The position numbers and the translations under genes are program-made. A model generated the notes under the pieces. The model saw only the letters and a list, made by a program, of their open reading frames with translations. It had not been told where the DNA came from and did no database searches. This document shows, piece after piece, positions 50,736 to 59,955 of a DNA stretch of 64,000 nucleotides. Source of the DNA: Thermoflexus sp042408815 (lineage in GTDB: Bacteria; Chloroflexota; Anaerolineae; Thermoflexales; Thermoflexaceae); contig NZ_JBHOQR010000016.1 of assembly GCF_042408815.1 (NCBI RefSeq), forward strand, positions 1 through 64,000, read 5' to 3'. Position 1 is the first letter of the stretch, and the number at the start of each line of letters is the position of its first letter.

Positions 50736-51164
50736 TCACAAGGGAAGCGGTTTGGGCTGCTGGGCCTGATGCGGATGCTCCGGCCCAGGGTAGACCTTTA
50801 GCTTCTTCAGCATGCGCCGCCCCAGACGGTTCTTCGGCAGCATCCCCCACACCGCCCTCTGAATCACCCGCTCGGGGTGGGTCTGCAACATCCGGCGCAT
50901 GGGAATTTCCCGCAATCCCCCCGGATATCCGCTGTGACGGTAATACACCTTCTGCTCCAGATGGCGGGGATGAACCGCCACCTTGGCAGCATTGATCACG
51001 ATCACATAGTCCCCGCAATCCTGCGAAGGGTCAAAATACGGCTTATGCTTCCCGCGAAGGATTTGGGCGATCCGGCTGGCCAACCGACCGAGATTCTGGT
51101 TAGTTGCATCCACGATCCACCATTCCGCCCGGATATCGGCTGGCTTGGTGACATAAGTTTTCAC
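50736..51164 (-). CDS. rplM: 50S ribosomal protein L13
   Basis: 142 residues. KTYVTKPADIRAEWWIVDA, GRLASRIAQILRGKHKP, YYRHSGYPGGLREI and AVWGMLPKNRLGRRML are L13 signatures. GTG start at 51164 with AGGAGGG upstream; the longer frame (to 51335) is not plausible. The last ten residues (PHQAQQPKPLPL) are a non-standard tail. Confidence 0.96.
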   Translation of the reverse strand: MKTYVTKPADIRAEWWIVDATNQNLGRLASRIAQILRGKHKPYFDPSQDCGDYVIVINAAKVAVHPRHLEQKVYYRHSGYPGGLREIPMRRMLQTHPERVIQRAVWGMLPKNRLGRRMLKKLKVYPGPEHPHQAQQPKPLPL

Positions 51165-51204
51165 GGCGCTTTCCCTCCTGCACCAGGCTGAGATGAACAG
51201 AGCT

Positions 51205-52005
51205 CTATAGGTCCTGAAAGCCTCGAAGGCGATCGGGCAGGAACTTGGGTGGCGGCGGAACCGAAATCCGCTCATAGTGCGCGCCCACAAAATAGAGGCC
51301 ATACGGCGGAGCCGGCGCATGGGCTGGATAGGCATCCGGTCGCCTCAGGTAGGCGGCCGCCGCTTCCGGGGGTCGCTCCCCCCGGCCGATGGTGACCAGT
51401 ACCGCCACCATAATGCGAACCATACGATAAAGAAACGCATCCGCCTCGATCTCAAACGCCACCCACTCCCCGTCGACGGCGACGGTGGCCCTTCGGACCT
51501 CCCGCACCGTATTCTGACCGCTGGGGGGGCGGCCAAACGCCCCGAAGTCATGACGCCCCACCCAAAGGGCGGCGGCCTGACGCATCGCCGCGACATCCAA
51601 GGGCGACGGCACATGCCAGGCCAGCGTGCGCCCAAAAGGATCCCGTTGGGGCCCGTTGTAGATCAGATAGCGATAAATCCGGCTCTGGGCCTCCCGACGA
51701 GGATGGAAATCCGGCGGCGCCTCCCCCAGAGCCCAGACCACCATATCGAATGGCAGGAGGGCATTCAGGGCCCGCTGCAGATCCTCCAGGGAATGCCGCC
51801 AGGAGATATCAAAGGCGATTACCTGGCCGAACGCGTGAACCCCCGCATCCGTGCGGCCGGCTCCCCACACCTGGATCGGAGCTCCGGCCAGATGCTGGAG
51901 GGTCGCTTCCAGAACGCCCTGGATCGTCGGCTCATGGGACGGGGCCAAGCGCTGGAACCCCCGATACCTTGTGCCTTCATAAGCCAGGGCCGCCCAGATC
52001 CGCAT
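51205..52005 (-). CDS. truA: tRNA pseudouridine(38-40) synthase
   Basis: 266 residues. IWAALAYEGTRYRGFQR, catalytic Asp in GAGRTDAGVHAFGQV, SRIYRYLIYNG and FLYRMVRIMVAVL are TruA. It modifies the anticodon arm of several tRNAs. Position between rplQ and rplM is a common arrangement after the alpha operon. The start at 52005 fits the fold; the longer frame is mostly unrelated. Confidence 0.94.
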   Translation of the reverse strand: MRIWAALAYEGTRYRGFQRLAPSHEPTIQGVLEATLQHLAGAPIQVWGAGRTDAGVHAFGQVIAFDISWRHSLEDLQRALNALLPFDMVVWALGEAPPDFHPRREAQSRIYRYLIYNGPQRDPFGRTLAWHVPSPLDVAAMRQAAALWVGRHDFGAFGRPPSGQNTVREVRRATVAVDGEWVAFEIEADAFLYRMVRIMVAVLVTIGRGERPPEAAAAYLRRPDAYPAHAPAPPYGLYFVGAHYERISVPPPPKFLPDRLRGFQDL

Positions 52006-52146
52006 TCCGCATCCCACGGCAGGAGGCTTCTGGAAGAGAAGCAGGCCCGCTCGGCCCCAACGCCGGCAACGCCGGACAGGGATGACGCCCATCCCTCTGG
52101 GGAGAGCAGCCGCATTGCCCCTGGGCAGGACCCGGAAAAGGCCAGG

Positions 52147-52521
52147 CTATTCCTGAACCAGCTCCAGACGGGCCACCAGTGCCGCGTCTCCTCGACGGAA
52201 TCCAAGCTTATAAATCCGGGTGTATCCCCCGTTCCGGTCCCTATAGCGCGGGGCGATCTCATCGAAAAGCTTTTTGACCACCTCGCGGCCATACAGGCGG
52301 GCCGCTGCCAGCCGCCGCGCGGCCACCTGTTTCGAAGGATCCTCCAGCGCCTGCTTAGCCAGAGTGATCAATTTCTCCGCATAGGCCTGGACGAACTTCG
52401 CCTTGGCCTCGGTGGTTTCAATTGCGCCATGCAGAAAGAGCTGAGTCGCCAGATTCCGGGCCAGGGCTTCCCGATGGTCTTTATCTCGACTCAATGTCTT
52501 CCCGGCAACTCGATGGCGCAT
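52147..52521 (-). CDS. rplQ: 50S ribosomal protein L17
   Basis: 124 residues. MRHRVAGKTLSRDKDHREAL, RNLATQLFLHGAIETTEAKA and IYKLGFRRGDAALVARLEL are L17, normal length. Two bases separate its ATG from the rpoA stop, so the two are coupled. The tail RLELVQE is acidic as usual. Confidence 0.97.
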   Translation of the reverse strand: MRHRVAGKTLSRDKDHREALARNLATQLFLHGAIETTEAKAKFVQAYAEKLITLAKQALEDPSKQVAARRLAAARLYGREVVKKLFDEIAPRYRDRNGGYTRIYKLGFRRGDAALVARLELVQE

Positions 52522-52523
52522 GG

Positions 52524-53504
52524 TTAAGCCTCCTCCGTCTCCTCCGCGGGCTGCGGCAGATCCTCAGGCCTCAGAAAGCCCCGCTCGATCAGGCGCTCCT
52601 TCAATTCCTCCAAGGACTTGGCCCCGAAATTGCGAACAGAAAGCAGCGCCTCCTCCCCCCGATAGAACAGCTCGAGAACCTGGCCCACGGTGGTGATGCC
52701 TGCCCGTCGAAGGGGATTGATCACCCGCGCGCTCAGCTCTAGGCTCTCCAGGGATGTCTCGTAAGCCTGAGGTGGGATCATCTCCCGCGCCGGCGAGGGC
52801 GGGGCTTCCACCTCCTCGGGCCCCACGAACTCCGAGATCAGGGAGAAGTGCTGCAACAACAATCGGGCCGCTTCGATCAAAGCATCTTTCGGCCCCATCG
52901 TTCCATCCGTCCAGATCTCCATCACCAGCCGGTCATAGGTGGTCCGCTGCCCCACACGGGCCCGATCGATCTCAAACGTGCAACGCCGGACCGGGCTAAA
53001 GATGGCATCCACCGGGATCTCCCCGATCGGGAGGCGGCCCCGCTCTTCCGCTGGCGAATACCCCCGCCCACGCTCGACGGTCATCTCGATCTCCAGACGG
53101 GCTCGATCATCATCCACAGTGAACAAATAGAGATCCGGATTCACGATCTCCACTTCGGGGGGGCACTGGATATCCGCCGCCGTGACCACCCCTTCGCCGG
53201 CCACTTCCAGCCGCAGACGGGCCGGGCCGTCCCCGTAGAGCTTCATTCGAAGCTGCTTGATGTTCAGAATGATCTGGATCACGTCCTCCCGGACGCCCGG
53301 GATCGTCGAGTATTCATGGGGCACATCCGTAATCCGGATGCTGGTCACCGCTGCACCCGGCAACGAGCTCAACAGCACCCGCCGGAGGGCGTTCCCGATG
53401 GTCACCCCATAGCCCGGCTCCAGCGGGCTGATGACAAAACGCCCATAGGACTGGGTCAGGATTTCCGCTTCCACCTTCGGCAGAACCAACGTTACGCCCG
53501 CCAC
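52524..53504 (-). CDS. rpoA: DNA-directed RNA polymerase alpha subunit
   Basis: 326 residues. The N-terminal dimerisation domain has ILTQSYGRFVISPLEPGYG, TIGNALRRVLLSSLPGAAV and SIRITDVPHEYSTIPGV; the C-terminal domain has GITTVGQVLELFYRGEEALL and NFGAKSLEELKERL, which binds UP elements and activators. GTG start with AGGAGG six bases upstream. A 141-base spacer with a GATCCGG/CCGGATC helix (53614-53637) follows rpsD. Confidence 0.98.
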   Translation of the reverse strand: MAGVTLVLPKVEAEILTQSYGRFVISPLEPGYGVTIGNALRRVLLSSLPGAAVTSIRITDVPHEYSTIPGVREDVIQIILNIKQLRMKLYGDGPARLRLEVAGEGVVTAADIQCPPEVEIVNPDLYLFTVDDDRARLEIEMTVERGRGYSPAEERGRLPIGEIPVDAIFSPVRRCTFEIDRARVGQRTTYDRLVMEIWTDGTMGPKDALIEAARLLLQHFSLISEFVGPEEVEAPPSPAREMIPPQAYETSLESLELSARVINPLRRAGITTVGQVLELFYRGEEALLSVRNFGAKSLEELKERLIERGFLRPEDLPQPAEETEEA

Positions 53505-53645
53505 TCAAGCCTCCTTTGCCGATCAAACGGGAACATGGGCTTCCCCTCGTGGCTTCGGGAGATAGGTCCAGCCTCGGACATCCTCCTGTGCGGAAGGAGC
53601 CATGGGGGAGGAAGATCCGGGGAGCTCGTTCCGGATCCCTCCCCG

Positions 53646-54284
53646 TTATCGTGAATAGAACTCCACAATGAGGTGCTCCTGCACCCGTGTGTCGATTTCC
53701 TCCCGCACCGGAAGACGCAGCACCTGGCCGGATAGATCCTGGGGGTTCAGCTGCAACCAGGGCGGCGGGCGATGGCCCTCCAGGCGCTCCATCATGTTCT
53801 TGAAATACGCCTTCTCCCGGCTGCTCTCTCGCACCCGGATGACATCGCCCGGCTTCACTTGATAGGAAGGGATATCAACCTTGCGGCCGTTGACTTCAAA
53901 ATGACCATGGCGGACCAGCTGTCGCGCCTGAGCCCGTGAACTGGCGAACCCCAGACGATAGACCACATTGTCCAGACGGCGTTCCAGCAGGATCAGCAGG
54001 AGGGCGCCAGTCATCCCCCGCGCCCGCTGGGCGATTTCAAAGTAGCGTCGGAACTGGCGCTCCAACACCCCATAGATCCGCCGCAGCTTCTGCTTCTCCC
54101 GAAGCTGAAGTCCGTAATCTGAAGGCCGACTTCGGCGGAATTGCAGCTCCCGACCATGCTGGCCGGGGGGATAATTTCGTCGTTCAATCGCACACTTCGG
54201 GCTGAAGCAACGCTCCCCTTTCAGATAAAGCTTCTCGCCTTCTCGGCGACACAACCGACAGACCGGTCCGATATAACGTGCCAT
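53646..54284 (-). CDS. rpsD: 30S ribosomal protein S4
   Basis: 212 residues. ARYIGPVCRLCRREGEKLYL with C9, C12, C26 and C31 gives the zinc-binding (C+) form of S4. LRRIYGVLERQFRRYF, SRAQARQLVRHGHFEVNG and VREEIDTRVQEHLIVEFYSR complete it. S4 nucleates 30S assembly and often represses its own operon. ATG at 54284 chosen from the family start. Confidence 0.97.
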   Translation of the reverse strand: MARYIGPVCRLCRREGEKLYLKGERCFSPKCAIERRNYPPGQHGRELQFRRSRPSDYGLQLREKQKLRRIYGVLERQFRRYFEIAQRARGMTGALLLILLERRLDNVVYRLGFASSRAQARQLVRHGHFEVNGRKVDIPSYQVKPGDVIRVRESSREKAYFKNMMERLEGHRPPPWLQLNPQDLSGQVLRLPVREEIDTRVQEHLIVEFYSR

Positions 54285-54361
54285 TCGCTCCTCCCGACTG
54301 GGTCTCGCTCCCATGAAGTTCAGATGGACGCACCGTTTGCTTCCTGAGCCGTAAACTCACT

Positions 54362-54748
54362 CTACACCCGGCGCTTAGAAGGCGGCTTGCATCCGTTGTG
54401 GGGGATGGGCGTGACATCCGTGATCGATCGGATCTTCAGCCCCATCGCGTGTAGCGCGCGCAGCGCCGCCTCGCGCCCGGGGCCCGGGCCGTTGATGAAG
54501 ACATCGATCTCCCGAACCCCCATATCCATGGCCTTCCGAGCCGCCTGTTCGGCCGCCAGACGCGCCGCGTAGGGAGTGCTCTTCTTTGAACCCTTATAGC
54601 CAATGGTCCCCCCACTGGCCCATGTGAGGGTATCCCCGTTGGGATCCGTCACCGTGACGATGGTATTGTTAAACGTTGCATGGATGTAAACGTGAGCTCG
54701 GGTGACATTCTTCCGAGCCTTTCGACCACCCCTCGAACCTCGGGCCAT
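54362..54748 (-). CDS. rpsK: 30S ribosomal protein S11
   Basis: 128 residues. RKNVTRAHVYIHATFNNTIV, TLTWASGGTIGYKGSKKSTP and NGCKPPSKRRV are S11. Longer frames to 54829 are unlikely. GGGAGG sits before the ATG. Confidence 0.97.
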   Translation of the reverse strand: MARGSRGGRKARKNVTRAHVYIHATFNNTIVTVTDPNGDTLTWASGGTIGYKGSKKSTPYAARLAAEQAARKAMDMGVREIDVFINGPGPGREAALRALHAMGLKIRSITDVTPIPHNGCKPPSKRRV

Positions 54749-54867
54749 AGATGCCTCCCTCCCAGCAATCGCGCATGATGTAGTAGGATGAAACCGGATA
54801 CCCTCTTCTATCCTCCGGACCGAGGCCATGGGCTACGGAGGGCATCCGAGACACCCTTTCTATAATT

Positions 54868-55257
54868 TCACTTCTTCTTGGCGCCGCGCTTGCGGCCGCG
54901 ACCGGGCACCGTCTTCCGCGGACCCTTACGGGTGCGGGCGTTGGTTCGGGTCCGCTGGCCCCGCACGGGGAGATTCATCTTATGTCGCAACCCTCGATAG
55001 CACCCGATATCGATCAGCCGCTTGATATTCATCGCGATCTCGCGGCGCAGATCGCCCTCTACTTTGTAGTTCCGCTCAATGGTCTCCCGCAGGAGGTTCA
55101 CCTCACTCTCCGTCAAATCCTTCACCCGTTTATCCGGGTTCACCCCCGTCTGCTGCAAGATCTTCTTGGCGAGAGAACGACCGATTCCAAAGATATAGGT
55201 GAGGGCGATCTCCACTCGCTTATCCCGAGGCAATTCCACGCCGGCAATTCGGGCCAT
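54868..55257 (-). CDS. rpsM: 30S ribosomal protein S13
   Basis: 129 residues. ARIAGVELPRDKRVEIALTY, FGIGRSLAKKILQQTG and GLRHKMNLPVRGQRTRTNAR are S13; it binds 16S helix 42 and contacts tRNA. GGAGGG precedes the ATG. It ends in a KKK tail of usual type. Confidence 0.97.
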   Translation of the reverse strand: MARIAGVELPRDKRVEIALTYIFGIGRSLAKKILQQTGVNPDKRVKDLTESEVNLLRETIERNYKVEGDLRREIAMNIKRLIDIGCYRGLRHKMNLPVRGQRTRTNARTRKGPRKTVPGRGRKRGAKKK

Positions 55258-55296
55258 CGAATGCTCCCTCCTCTTGATCGCTTGGTCACCCCTCCA

Positions 55297-55410
55297 TCAT
55301 CCTTGCCGCTGCTTATGCTTGGGGTTTTCACAGATCACCCGCACTACCCCCTTGCGCCGAACAATTTTACATTTCGGACATCGCCGGCGGACGGATGGTG
55401 TGACCTTCAT
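55297..55410 (-). CDS. rpmJ: 50S ribosomal protein L36 (zinc type)
   Basis: 37 residues. MKVTPSVRRRCPKCKIVRRK then CENPKHKQRQG; CxxC, then Cys and His, make the zinc site. GGGAGGG precedes the ATG. It is the first gene after map in this block; infA, usually between them, is missing. Confidence 0.96.
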   Translation of the reverse strand: MKVTPSVRRRCPKCKIVRRKGVVRVICENPKHKQRQG

Positions 55411-55716
55411 TGCACCCTCCCACGATAGAATTCGCGGATTATGGAAGGCGCTCTGGACCTCCAGTGAGCCGCTCGACCCCTCCCCACAACGGAGTGTCTG
55501 CGATGAGATCAGCAAGCCCTTATTTTATCTAAATAAAGGAGAGGCTTCCACTTTCCACCCGGAGCCCCCGGGCTTTTCAATGGCTTTCAATGGCTTTCAA
55601 TGGCCATATCTGATGGAACAGGAAGCCACGCAGCAGGCTTCCCCATAGAAGAATTTCAGGGCGGGCCACCAGACCCCCCGGGAACCTCCCCCTTCATTTC
55701 CGGACCTTATCGAAGC
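55411..55716 (-). other. 306-base spacer between map and rpmJ, where infA is usually found
   Basis: No reading frame of about 72 codons resembling IF-1 exists here on either strand. It holds a 7-bp hairpin (GGAAGCC, 55621-55627 with 55636-55642), the three 10-base repeats at 55575-55604, and an upstream promoter candidate. A TAAAAT on the minus strand (55522-55527) could be the -10 of a promoter for rpmJ-rplQ; no good -35. Confidence 0.55.
55575..55604. repeat. three exact tandem copies of a 10-base unit
   Basis: TTTCAATGGC at 55575-55584, 55585-55594 and 55595-55604 (GCCATTGAAA on the coding strand), one DNA turn each. It lies between map and the putative rpmJ promoter, so it could be slippage or phased protein-binding sites. 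Confidence 0.85.
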
Positions 55717-56553
55717 TCACGAGGCCAGACGGGGATCCTCCTCCAGAGCAGTCAGGATGATCGGATCCCCCTCCGTAATGGCAATGGTATGCTCGAAATG
55801 GGCGGCCAGGCTTCCATCCAGGGTGACAACAGTCCATCCATCCTCCAGAATAGAGGTCCGCCAATCGCCCATCGTGACCATTGGCTCGATCGCGATCGTC
55901 ATCCCCGGTCGCAGGGGGAGACCCCGACCGGGATGGCCCCGATTCACAAAAGAGGGCGGCTCATGGAGGGCTCGCCCGATCCCATGGCTGGTGAATTCGC
56001 GGGCCACATGGAATCCCTGAGATTCCACCGTATGTTGAATGGCCCACTGGATATCCCCCAGACGTCGACCGGGCCGGGCCTGAGCGATCGCCGCCCACAG
56101 GGCCGCTTCTGTAACTTCCAGAAGTCGACGGGCCTCTGGAGGGATGGAGCCAACAGGAAGGGTGATTGCCGCATCCGCGTAATAGCCCCGGAAGTTGACC
56201 CCTACATCGATGCTGATGATATCCCCTTCTTTCAGCCGATAGGGTCCGGGGACCCCATGGACCAGCACATGATTCACCGAGGTGCAAAGCGTAGCCGGGT
56301 AGGGGGGGCCACCCTCATCCTTCATGCTGGGGTAACCCTTGAAGGCCGGGATCCCTCCCCGGCGGCGGATGTATTCCTCAGCCCACCGATCCAGTTCGGC
56401 AGTGGCAACGCCGGGCTGGACCATGGTGCGCATGGCATCTAGAACCTCCGCCACAATCCGGCCGGCCTCCCGCATCATCCGGATCTCCGCCCACGTCTTC
56501 AGCCGGATCCCGGCCGCCGCTCGACCTGTTCGAGGGATCACCCGCGGGCTCAT
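55717..56553 (-). CDS. map: methionine aminopeptidase, type I
   Basis: Removes the N-terminal methionine from new proteins. 278 residues. Metal ligands: Asp in ISIDVGVNF, Asp in YYADAAITL, His in TSHGIGRAL, Glu in IAIEPMVTM, and Glu in HFEHTIAI. The N-terminal 20 residues are an extra basic leader. ATG overlaps the adk stop by four bases (ATGA). A 306-base spacer follows. Confidence 0.95.
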   Translation of the reverse strand: MSPRVIPRTGRAAAGIRLKTWAEIRMMREAGRIVAEVLDAMRTMVQPGVATAELDRWAEEYIRRRGGIPAFKGYPSMKDEGGPPYPATLCTSVNHVLVHGVPGPYRLKEGDIISIDVGVNFRGYYADAAITLPVGSIPPEARRLLEVTEAALWAAIAQARPGRRLGDIQWAIQHTVESQGFHVAREFTSHGIGRALHEPPSFVNRGHPGRGLPLRPGMTIAIEPMVTMGDWRTSILEDGWTVVTLDGSLAAHFEHTIAITEGDPIILTALEEDPRLAS

Positions 56554-57221
56554 GGATCCACCGCCTTCCGCCCTTCGATCGCCCGGATCAGCTCCTCCGT
56601 CACCTCCGGAATGGGCCGTTCCCCATCGATTTCCACCAGCAAGCCCCGCTCCCGATAAAACGAAACCAGAGGCGCCGTCTGCTCCTGGTAAACTTGGATA
56701 CGCCGCCGCTGAACCTCTTCGGTGTCATCTTCACGCTGATAGAGCGGGCCCCCATCCAGATCGCAGCGGCCCGGCACGCGGGGCGGGTTGAACTCCCCAT
56801 GATACACCGCGCCGCATGTCCGACAGGTCCAGCGCCCTGCCAGACGCCGAAGCAGCAGTTCGTCACGCACCCGGATATAAAGGACGGCTGTGAGGGATCG
56901 GCCCATCCCAGCCAGAAGCTCATCGAGCGCCTGAGCCTGAGCAGGCGTTCGGGGGAACCCATCCAGGATCACTCCGTGACGGCAATCCGCCTGCTCCAAT
57001 CGCTCCTGAATCATCCTGATAGTCACATCATCCGGCACCAGCTCCCCTCGATCCATATACTGACGGGCCAGCTGGCCCAGGGGGGTCTGACGATGCAGGT
57101 GATCGCGAAAGAGATCCCCGCTGGCCACATGAGGGATGCCCAGGCGCTGACTGAGGATCTTGGCCTGTGTTCCTTTCCCCGCACCTGGAGGTCCCAGTAG
57201 GATCAGATCCAAGGGCATCAT
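56550..57221 (-). CDS. adk: adenylate kinase
   Basis: Interconverts ATP + AMP and 2 ADP. About 223 residues (long-LID form). LILLGPPGAGKGTQAKIL is the P-loop; VILDGFPRTPAQA and the LID with CRTCG and RCDLDGG (three Cys and one Asp, a zinc site) follow. Two adjacent ATGs compete (57221, 57218); the first is seven bases after GGAG. secY ends 28 bases before it. Confidence 0.95.
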   Translation of the reverse strand: MMPLDLILLGPPGAGKGTQAKILSQRLGIPHVASGDLFRDHLHRQTPLGQLARQYMDRGELVPDDVTIRMIQERLEQADCRHGVILDGFPRTPAQAQALDELLAGMGRSLTAVLYIRVRDELLLRRLAGRWTCRTCGAVYHGEFNPPRVPGRCDLDGGPLYQREDDTEEVQRRRIQVYQEQTAPLVSFYRERGLLVEIDGERPIPEVTEELIRAIEGRKAVDP

Positions 57222-57249
57222 TCCATGACTCCATCGAAGCTCAAACGGC

Positions 57250-58554
57250 TCATCGGATGAAGCCCTCATAGTGGCGCATCACCAGCTGCGCCTCCAGCTG
57301 CCGCATCGTATCAAGGACCACGCCAACAACGATGAGGAGCGCGGCGCTGCTGAAAAGCAGCACATTGGTCTGAAGCACCGAACGCACCGGCCAGGGCAGA
57401 ATGGCCAGGATCCCCAGGAACAGCGCTCCCACCAGGGTGATGCGCCGGGAGATCCGGTTGATATACTGCTCGGTGGCCTTCCCAGGCCGGATGCCCGGGA
57501 TAAATCCCCCCTGCTTCTGCAGGGTATCCGCCAGGTTCATCTGCTGCAACATCACATCCGTGTAAAAGTAAGTAAAGGCAACAACAGTAACGAAATACAT
57601 GGGCCAGTAGGCGTCATGGAACCCAGAGAAAACGCTGACGATGGTGTTGGCGATACTTGCGACGATCGCATTGCTGGAATACTGGAAGAATTGCGCGATG
57701 ATGGCTGGGAACGCCAGCACCGATTGAGCGAGGATGAGAGGGATCATCCCAGCCATGTTCACTCGGAGGGGGATATACGTGTTGCCGCCCCCATAGATGC
57801 GGTGACCCCGAACTCGACGGCCATACTGGACGGGGATCCGCCGCTGTCCTTCCTGGATGAAGACAATCGCGGCCACCGTGATCACGGTGAGGGTCAGGAA
57901 CACCAGAATGCCCATCAGGCCATTGCTTGTCCAGATCTGGGCGAGGTTGTATGGGGCCCGCGCCACGATCCCGCCAAAGATAATCAGTGAAAGCCCATTG
58001 CCAATCCCCTGCTCGGTGATCAACTGACCCAACCAGATGGCGAACATCGTGCCCGCGGTCATGGTCAGGATCACCGTCAGGGTCGGCAACAGCTGATGAG
58101 GGGCGAAGCCGAAATTGGGCAGCACCGCCCGCCCCGGGGCACTGAGCAGATTAGCCTGGCCGATCGCGTAGAGGGCGGCCAGGGGGACCGTGAGGAAATA
58201 GGTGTATTGCTCCAGCTTGCGCCGGCCCTCCGATCCCCCTTCCTTCACCAGCCGTTCCAGCTGTGGGACGATGGGAACCAGAAGCTGAAGGATAATCGAA
58301 GCCGTTACATAGGGATAAACTCCCATCGCCATGATAGAGAAGTTGGCAATAGCACCACCCGAGAGCAGGTCCAGGATGATGTAAAGCTGCCCGGCAGCGG
58401 TGGTGCCCTGAAGCAATTGCTGCAGCGCCGCTCGATCCACTCCGGGCACCGGGATATGCGCAGCCAGGCGGTAGATGACCAGGATCAGCAGCGTGTAAAG
58501 GATCTTGCGCCGCAGATCCGGTAGATGCCATGCGTTTCGCAACGCGTCCAGCAT
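57250..58554 (-). CDS. secY: protein translocase subunit SecY
   Basis: 434 residues with ten predicted membrane helices. DLRRKILYTLLILVIYRLAA, HIPVPGVD, LLSGGAIANFSIMAMGVYPY, and the C-terminal RPGKATEQYINRISRRITLVG region (the SecA/ribosome-contact loop). Forms the SecYEG channel. It is preceded by rplO with a 172-base spacer, longer than usual. Confidence 0.97.
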   Translation of the reverse strand: MLDALRNAWHLPDLRRKILYTLLILVIYRLAAHIPVPGVDRAALQQLLQGTTAAGQLYIILDLLSGGAIANFSIMAMGVYPYVTASIILQLLVPIVPQLERLVKEGGSEGRRKLEQYTYFLTVPLAALYAIGQANLLSAPGRAVLPNFGFAPHQLLPTLTVILTMTAGTMFAIWLGQLITEQGIGNGLSLIIFGGIVARAPYNLAQIWTSNGLMGILVFLTLTVITVAAIVFIQEGQRRIPVQYGRRVRGHRIYGGGNTYIPLRVNMAGMIPLILAQSVLAFPAIIAQFFQYSSNAIVASIANTIVSVFSGFHDAYWPMYFVTVVAFTYFYTDVMLQQMNLADTLQKQGGFIPGIRPGKATEQYINRISRRITLVGALFLGILAILPWPVRSVLQTNVLLFSSAALLIVVGVVLDTMRQLEAQLVMRHYEGFIR

Positions 58555-58726
58555 GAGCCCTCCTTAGAAGCTCCCAGCCGCCCCAACGATCTGATGCCAT
58601 GGCCCTTCATGCGGCCACTGAAGCGATCCACCCCCGATGCACCGATGGAGAGAGCCTCATCCCTCCCCTTCGCCTTCTCGTAGACCGACCGAGGGGAAAG
58701 ACAATCCCCCAGATCCATCATGGTCC

Positions 58727-59185
58727 TCAATGAGGGATCACCACTGCCTGGCCGCCGGCGGCCTCGATTTTCGCCCGGGCGGATGCCGAAAAGCGGTGAG
58801 CCCGAACGAGGAGCGGGCGGTCCAGCTCCCCATCCCCCAGGATCACCACCGGCTCCTCTGGATCCCGCAGCAGGCCTGCTTGTGCCAGGATCAGGGGAGT
58901 GATCTCGCTATGGGGAGGAAAACGATTCAGCTGCCCCACATGGACAGGCTGATACCGGACCTTCTCCACCAGCGTGAAGCCCTCCCCCCGCGCCTTAGGG
59001 AGACGCCGGACCAGGGGAGTGCGCCCGCCCTCAAAATACGGGGGCATCTTCCGATCACCGGAACGGGATTTCTGCCCTTTCCGACCCCGCCCCGCGTAGG
59101 TCCCGTGACCCGAACCGAGCCCGCGGCCCACCCGCTTGCGCTCTTTCTTCGAGCCCGGCGCCGGCTTCAATTCATGAAGCTTCAC
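58727..59185 (-). CDS. rplO: 50S ribosomal protein L15
   Basis: 152 residues. MKLHELKPAPGSKKERKRVG, RGLGSGHGTYAGRGRKGQKS and the C-terminal KIEAAGGQAVVIPH are L15. Its start overlaps the rpmD stop by 14 bases. Confidence 0.97.
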   Translation of the reverse strand: MKLHELKPAPGSKKERKRVGRGLGSGHGTYAGRGRKGQKSRSGDRKMPPYFEGGRTPLVRRLPKARGEGFTLVEKVRYQPVHVGQLNRFPPHSEITPLILAQAGLLRDPEEPVVILGDGELDRPLLVRAHRFSASARAKIEAAGGQAVVIPH

Positions 59186-59381
59186 GCTCTACCTCCTCCA
59201 CATGAACCAGATGGCTGACCTTTTGAATCATCCCACGGACAATCGGCGTATCCGGCCACTCCGCCACATCGTTTAAATGGCGCAGGCCCAGCGTGCGCAG
59301 CGTATGGCGCTGACGCCGGGAATACCCGATGGGACTTTTCACCAACGTGATCCGAAGCTGTCGAATCCCCTCACCCTTCAT
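59172..59381 (-). CDS. rpmD: 50S ribosomal protein L30
   Basis: About 69 residues. LRITLVKSPIGYSRRQRHTL and LGLRHLNDVAEWPDTPIVRG are L30. It overlaps rpsE by 11 bases upstream and rplO by 14 downstream, so the three are translated as a coupled chain. Confidence 0.95.
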   Translation of the reverse strand: MKGEGIRQLRITLVKSPIGYSRRQRHTLRTLGLRHLNDVAEWPDTPIVRGMIQKVSHLVHVEEVEREAS

Positions 59382-59901
59382 AGCGCTTCCGGCTCCATGG
59401 TGGCATAACGTCTTCAACGGGCTTCCCTCGGATCTTGGCGATCTCCTCAGGGGAGCGCAACATCTCCAGCCCCTTCATGGTGGCATAAACCACATTGACC
59501 GGATTCGTGCTTCCCAGGATCTTGGTCAGCACATCCCGGATTCCGGCGGCCTCCAGAACCGCTCGAACCCCCCCGGCGGCGATGACGCCGGTCCCCGGTG
59601 AGGCGGGCTTCAGAACCAGCCGCGTGGCCCCGAACTTCACCACGACCGGATGGGGAATCGTCGTTCCCAGCAAGGCTACCTGTTTCATGTTCCGTCGGGC
59701 GCGCTCCGTGGCCTTCCGCATCGCCTCCGGAACCGCCCGGGCCTTGCCGATCCCCACCCCCACCCGTCCGTTGCGATCGCCGACCACGGCGACCACCCGG
59801 AAAGAGAAGGATCGGCCGCCCTTATGGACCTTCGCCACACGGGCGATATCCACGATGCGCTCTTCGTATTCCACGATGGGAACTTCCCGGATCTCCGCCA
59901 T
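59371..59901 (-). CDS. rpsE: 30S ribosomal protein S5
   Basis: 176 residues. IVDIARVAKVHKGGRSFSF, FRVVAVVGDRNGRVGVGIGK and GTGVIAAGGVRAVLEAAGI are S5. ATG at 59901 follows GAGG; an upstream GTG at 59907 is possible. S5 contributes to decoding fidelity. Confidence 0.97.
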   Translation of the reverse strand: MAEIREVPIVEYEERIVDIARVAKVHKGGRSFSFRVVAVVGDRNGRVGVGIGKARAVPEAMRKATERARRNMKQVALLGTTIPHPVVVKFGATRLVLKPASPGTGVIAAGGVRAVLEAAGIRDVLTKILGSTNPVNVVYATMKGLEMLRSPEEIAKIRGKPVEDVMPPWSRKRYEG

Positions 59902-59955
59902 TGCCACCTCGCCTTGTGAGCTCCTTTTACTCCATCCCGGATGAATCAGGGCTGC

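Noticed and set aside
55575..55604. Three short repeats considered as a CRISPR array
   Set aside because: Units are contiguous, 10 bases, with no spacers and no cas genes.
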